Below are positions 62,441-64,000 of a stretch of DNA of 64,000 bases, in pieces. The DNA is taken from contig WKFK01000014.1 in NCBI GenBank assembly GCA_014872815.1, positions 248,001-312,000 of the forward strand, read 5' to 3'. The notes beneath the pieces were generated by a model. It was not told the origin of the DNA, made no database searches, and saw nothing but the letters and a program-made list of their open reading frames with translations. This DNA comes from Paracoccaceae bacterium. GTDB lineage: Bacteria; Pseudomonadota; Alphaproteobacteria; Rhodobacterales; Rhodobacteraceae. The translations under genes and the position numbers were made by a program. Numbering within the stretch: position 1 is the stretch's first letter; every line of letters begins with the position of its first letter.

Positions 62441-63133
62441 ATGGCATCGGACCGCATTCAAGCGCCCGCCAAGATCGACAACCGCCACCCGGACGCAATG
62501 AAATCCGGACTGGGCACCATTCCGTGGACCATCAAAGGGGAGTTGATCCTCAACTGTAACTGTACAGTGTTCTGCCCTTGCGTGGTGAGCCTTGGCCTGC
62601 ATCCGCCCACCGAGGGACACTGTCAGACCTGGGGCGGCGTGCGCATTGACGAGGGTCAGTACGGTGACGTGGACCTGTCTGGCCTGAACATCGGTCTGTT
62701 GATCGAGATTCCAGGCATGATGAGCCGTGGTAACTGGAAGGTGGCGCTGTTCATTGACGATCGCGCGAGCCCTGAGGCCTACAACGCGCTGGTCGATATC
62801 TTTAGCGGTAAAGCCAAAGGCACCACCGGCCTGTTCCAGATTTTGGTGGGCGAGATCATTGGGGTGGAACGTCAGCCGGTGTCTTATGACACGTCTGAGG
62901 ATGGCAAGACCCGTCACATCACCGTCGGCAAGAAAATCGAGGGTGTGGTCTATCCGGTGGAAGGCAAGAACAAAGACGAGGAGATTGTGATCTCCAACAC
63001 CAAATACTGGATGGGGCCAGACATCACAGTGGCGACAGCCTCCAAGGGCCGCGTGCGTGCCTTTGGTCGGGTTTGGGATTTTGGCGGGCGCTCTGCTGAG
63101 ATCTGCCAGATCGACTGGCACGGGCCTCGCTAG
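62441..63133 (+). CDS. DUF1326 protein with Cys-rich N-terminal motif
   Basis: A 230-residue soluble protein. The hallmark is LILNCNCTVFCPCVVSLGL near residue 40, where four Cys in CNC-CPC spacing could bind a metal or form redox pairs; another Cys-containing segment follows (EGHCQTWGG). The C-terminal half is beta-rich (SNTKYWMGPDITVATA). DUF1326 genes commonly sit next to DUF2182 genes, and the function of the pair is unassigned. The ATG at 62441 has AGGAGGAG upstream. Confidence 0.85.
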   Translation: MASDRIQAPAKIDNRHPDAMKSGLGTIPWTIKGELILNCNCTVFCPCVVSLGLHPPTEGHCQTWGGVRIDEGQYGDVDLSGLNIGLLIEIPGMMSRGNWKVALFIDDRASPEAYNALVDIFSGKAKGTTGLFQILVGEIIGVERQPVSYDTSEDGKTRHITVGKKIEGVVYPVEGKNKDEEIVISNTKYWMGPDITVATASKGRVRAFGRVWDFGGRSAEICQIDWHGPR

Positions 63134-63138
63134 GACCG

Positions 63139-63660
63139 ATGTCGATGATCACGCCTGAATACTGCCAGATGATGGCCAAGTATAACGCCTGGCAAAACCG
63201 GAATATGCGTGCGGCGTGTGAAACCCTGACCGAGGCAGACTTGCGGGCCGATCGCGGTGCGTTTTTTGGCTCGGTCATGGCGACAATCAATCACATCCTC
63301 TGGGGTGATGCCCTGTGGATGAGCCGTTTGGACGGCGGGGATGGCCCGTCCAAGCCGGCGACTGAACATGCAGATTTGTGCCCAACCTTTGCGGTCTGGG
63401 CGCAGGAACGGACACGCATGGACCAGCGAATCGTGCAGTGGGCAGAAAGTGTTACCATCGAAAGTTTAAGTGGATATTTGAGCTGGCATGCCCAGATGCT
63501 GAACAAAGACATGCGCAAGCCAATGGCGCTGTGTGTGGTGCATCTGTTCAATCATCAGACCCACCACCGCGGCCAAGTACATGCCATGCTGACCGGCTTT
63601 GGTCGCAACACAGAAGACACGGATTTGGTTTTGATGCCTGAGGAGGTTTCATGGCTCTGA
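63139..63660 (+). CDS. DinB-family protein
   Basis: A 173-residue four-helix protein of the DinB superfamily. The metal-binding histidines are visible in TINHILWGDALWM (about residue 54) and HLFNHQTHHRGQVHAML (about residue 135). Known relatives with function are thiol-dependent transferases and isomerases. It overlaps the dmdA start by ten bases, which points to a shared task. Substrate unknown. Confidence 0.85.
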   Translation: MSMITPEYCQMMAKYNAWQNRNMRAACETLTEADLRADRGAFFGSVMATINHILWGDALWMSRLDGGDGPSKPATEHADLCPTFAVWAQERTRMDQRIVQWAESVTIESLSGYLSWHAQMLNKDMRKPMALCVVHLFNHQTHHRGQVHAMLTGFGRNTEDTDLVLMPEEVSWL

Positions 63661-64000
63661 TTTCTCCATCGCGGCGCCTGCGCCGTACGCCGTTTTCGGA
63701 CGGTGTCGAGGCGGCGGGTGTTAAGGCTTACACGGTCTACAACCGCATGTTGCTACCGACTGTGTTTCGCTCTGTGGAAGAGGACTACCGCCATCTCAAA
63801 ACCGCGGTGCAGGTTTGGGATGTGGCGGTGGAGCGTCAAGTTGAAGTGCGCGGTCCAGATGCCAGCAAGCTGATGCAGATGCTGACGCCGCGGGATCTGC
63901 GCGGTATGCTGCCGGGGCAGTGCTACTACGTGCCCATCGTGGATGAAACCGGCGGCATGTTGAACGATCCGGTGGCGGTGAAACTCGCCGAGGACCGGTG
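63651..64000 (+). CDS. dmdA: DMSP demethylase-type protein (GcvT family), 3' end cut off by the window
   Basis: The first 116 residues of an aminomethyltransferase-fold protein, starting MALISPSRRLRRTPFSDGVE. The segments VKAYTVYNRMLLPTVF, VWDVAVERQVEVRGPDA and QCYYVPIVDETGGMLNDPV closely resemble remembered DmdA sequences from Ruegeria and Pelagibacter. DmdA moves a methyl group from DMSP to tetrahydrofolate. GcvT-like paralogues of other function exist, so the rest of the gene is needed. AGGAGG lies five bases before the ATG. It is the fourth gene of the GntR-linked operon. Confidence 0.78.
   Translation, partial: MALISPSRRLRRTPFSDGVEAAGVKAYTVYNRMLLPTVFRSVEEDYRHLKTAVQVWDVAVERQVEVRGPDASKLMQMLTPRDLRGMLPGQCYYVPIVDETGGMLNDPVAVKLAEDR

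Overview
The window looks like chromosomal DNA of a marine alphaproteobacterium of the Rhodobacteraceae (Roseobacter group). The main reasons are a circularly permuted two-piece tmRNA gene with tag ANDNRAPVAVAA, an F1-ATPase zeta-inhibitor (DUF1476) gene, RNase E with a long acidic insertion, the divergent pair pepA-holC / lptF-lptG-lptD-surA-pdxA-rsmA, a betaine-homocysteine methyltransferase, and the start of a DmdA-type DMSP demethylase gene. No phage, IS element, CRISPR array or plasmid module was seen. Base composition is fairly even and GC-rich, apart from one AT-richer orphan gene at 45.9-46.5 kb.

Layout. 0-8.5 kb: a bmt fragment, an MprF-like membrane protein, the ATPase inhibitor, the purC-purS-purQ operon, and the DctB/DctD two-component pair, whose DctD lacks the sigma-54 contact loop. 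8.6-13 kb: a HAD phosphatase, then rne behind a 430-base leader. 13.3-21 kb: a complete Liv-type ABC uptake operon facing a glutaryl-CoA catabolic block (CoA-transferase and XRE-cupin regulator on one strand, glutaryl-CoA dehydrogenase on the other). 21.2-23.5 kb: a divergent pair of a PCuAC-like exported protein and a polytopic membrane protein. 23.6-32.4 kb: a second Liv-type ABC operon with a Tat-exported binding protein, a MarR regulator, and a molybdenum hydroxylase made of an FAD subunit and a fused 2Fe-2S/molybdopterin subunit; these genes probably form one uptake-and-oxidation pathway.

32.5-45.8 kb is core housekeeping: ribosome maturation (rsmA), pyridoxal phosphate synthesis (pdxA), outer-membrane assembly (surA, lptD, lptG, lptF), pepA, holC, an aspartic protease, marC, an ABC-F ATPase and ndk. 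45.9-51.1 kb holds an orphan gene, a TfoX-C protein, a 32-residue small ORF, a YqjD/YqjE-like membrane pair, rnd and purN-purM. 51.2-59 kb: a Tat-exported metallo-beta-lactamase-fold hydrolase with a divergent LysR gene, a CAT-anticodon tRNA (probably Ile2), a lipoprotein, sufE, small RHH and DUF4169 proteins, fumC, sspB, chrA and a SnoaL-like protein. 59-64 kb: ssrA, tenA, a small membrane protein, and a GntR regulator divergent from DUF2182-DUF1326-DinB-dmdA, with two identical TGTCTGACA palindromes between them.

The most novel-looking piece is this last cluster. A conserved but functionally unassigned DUF2182/DUF1326 pair and a DinB-fold protein sit in a tight operon with a DMSP-demethylase-type gene under an apparent dedicated regulator. 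All functional statements come from reading the sequence and remembered family features; no database search was possible.
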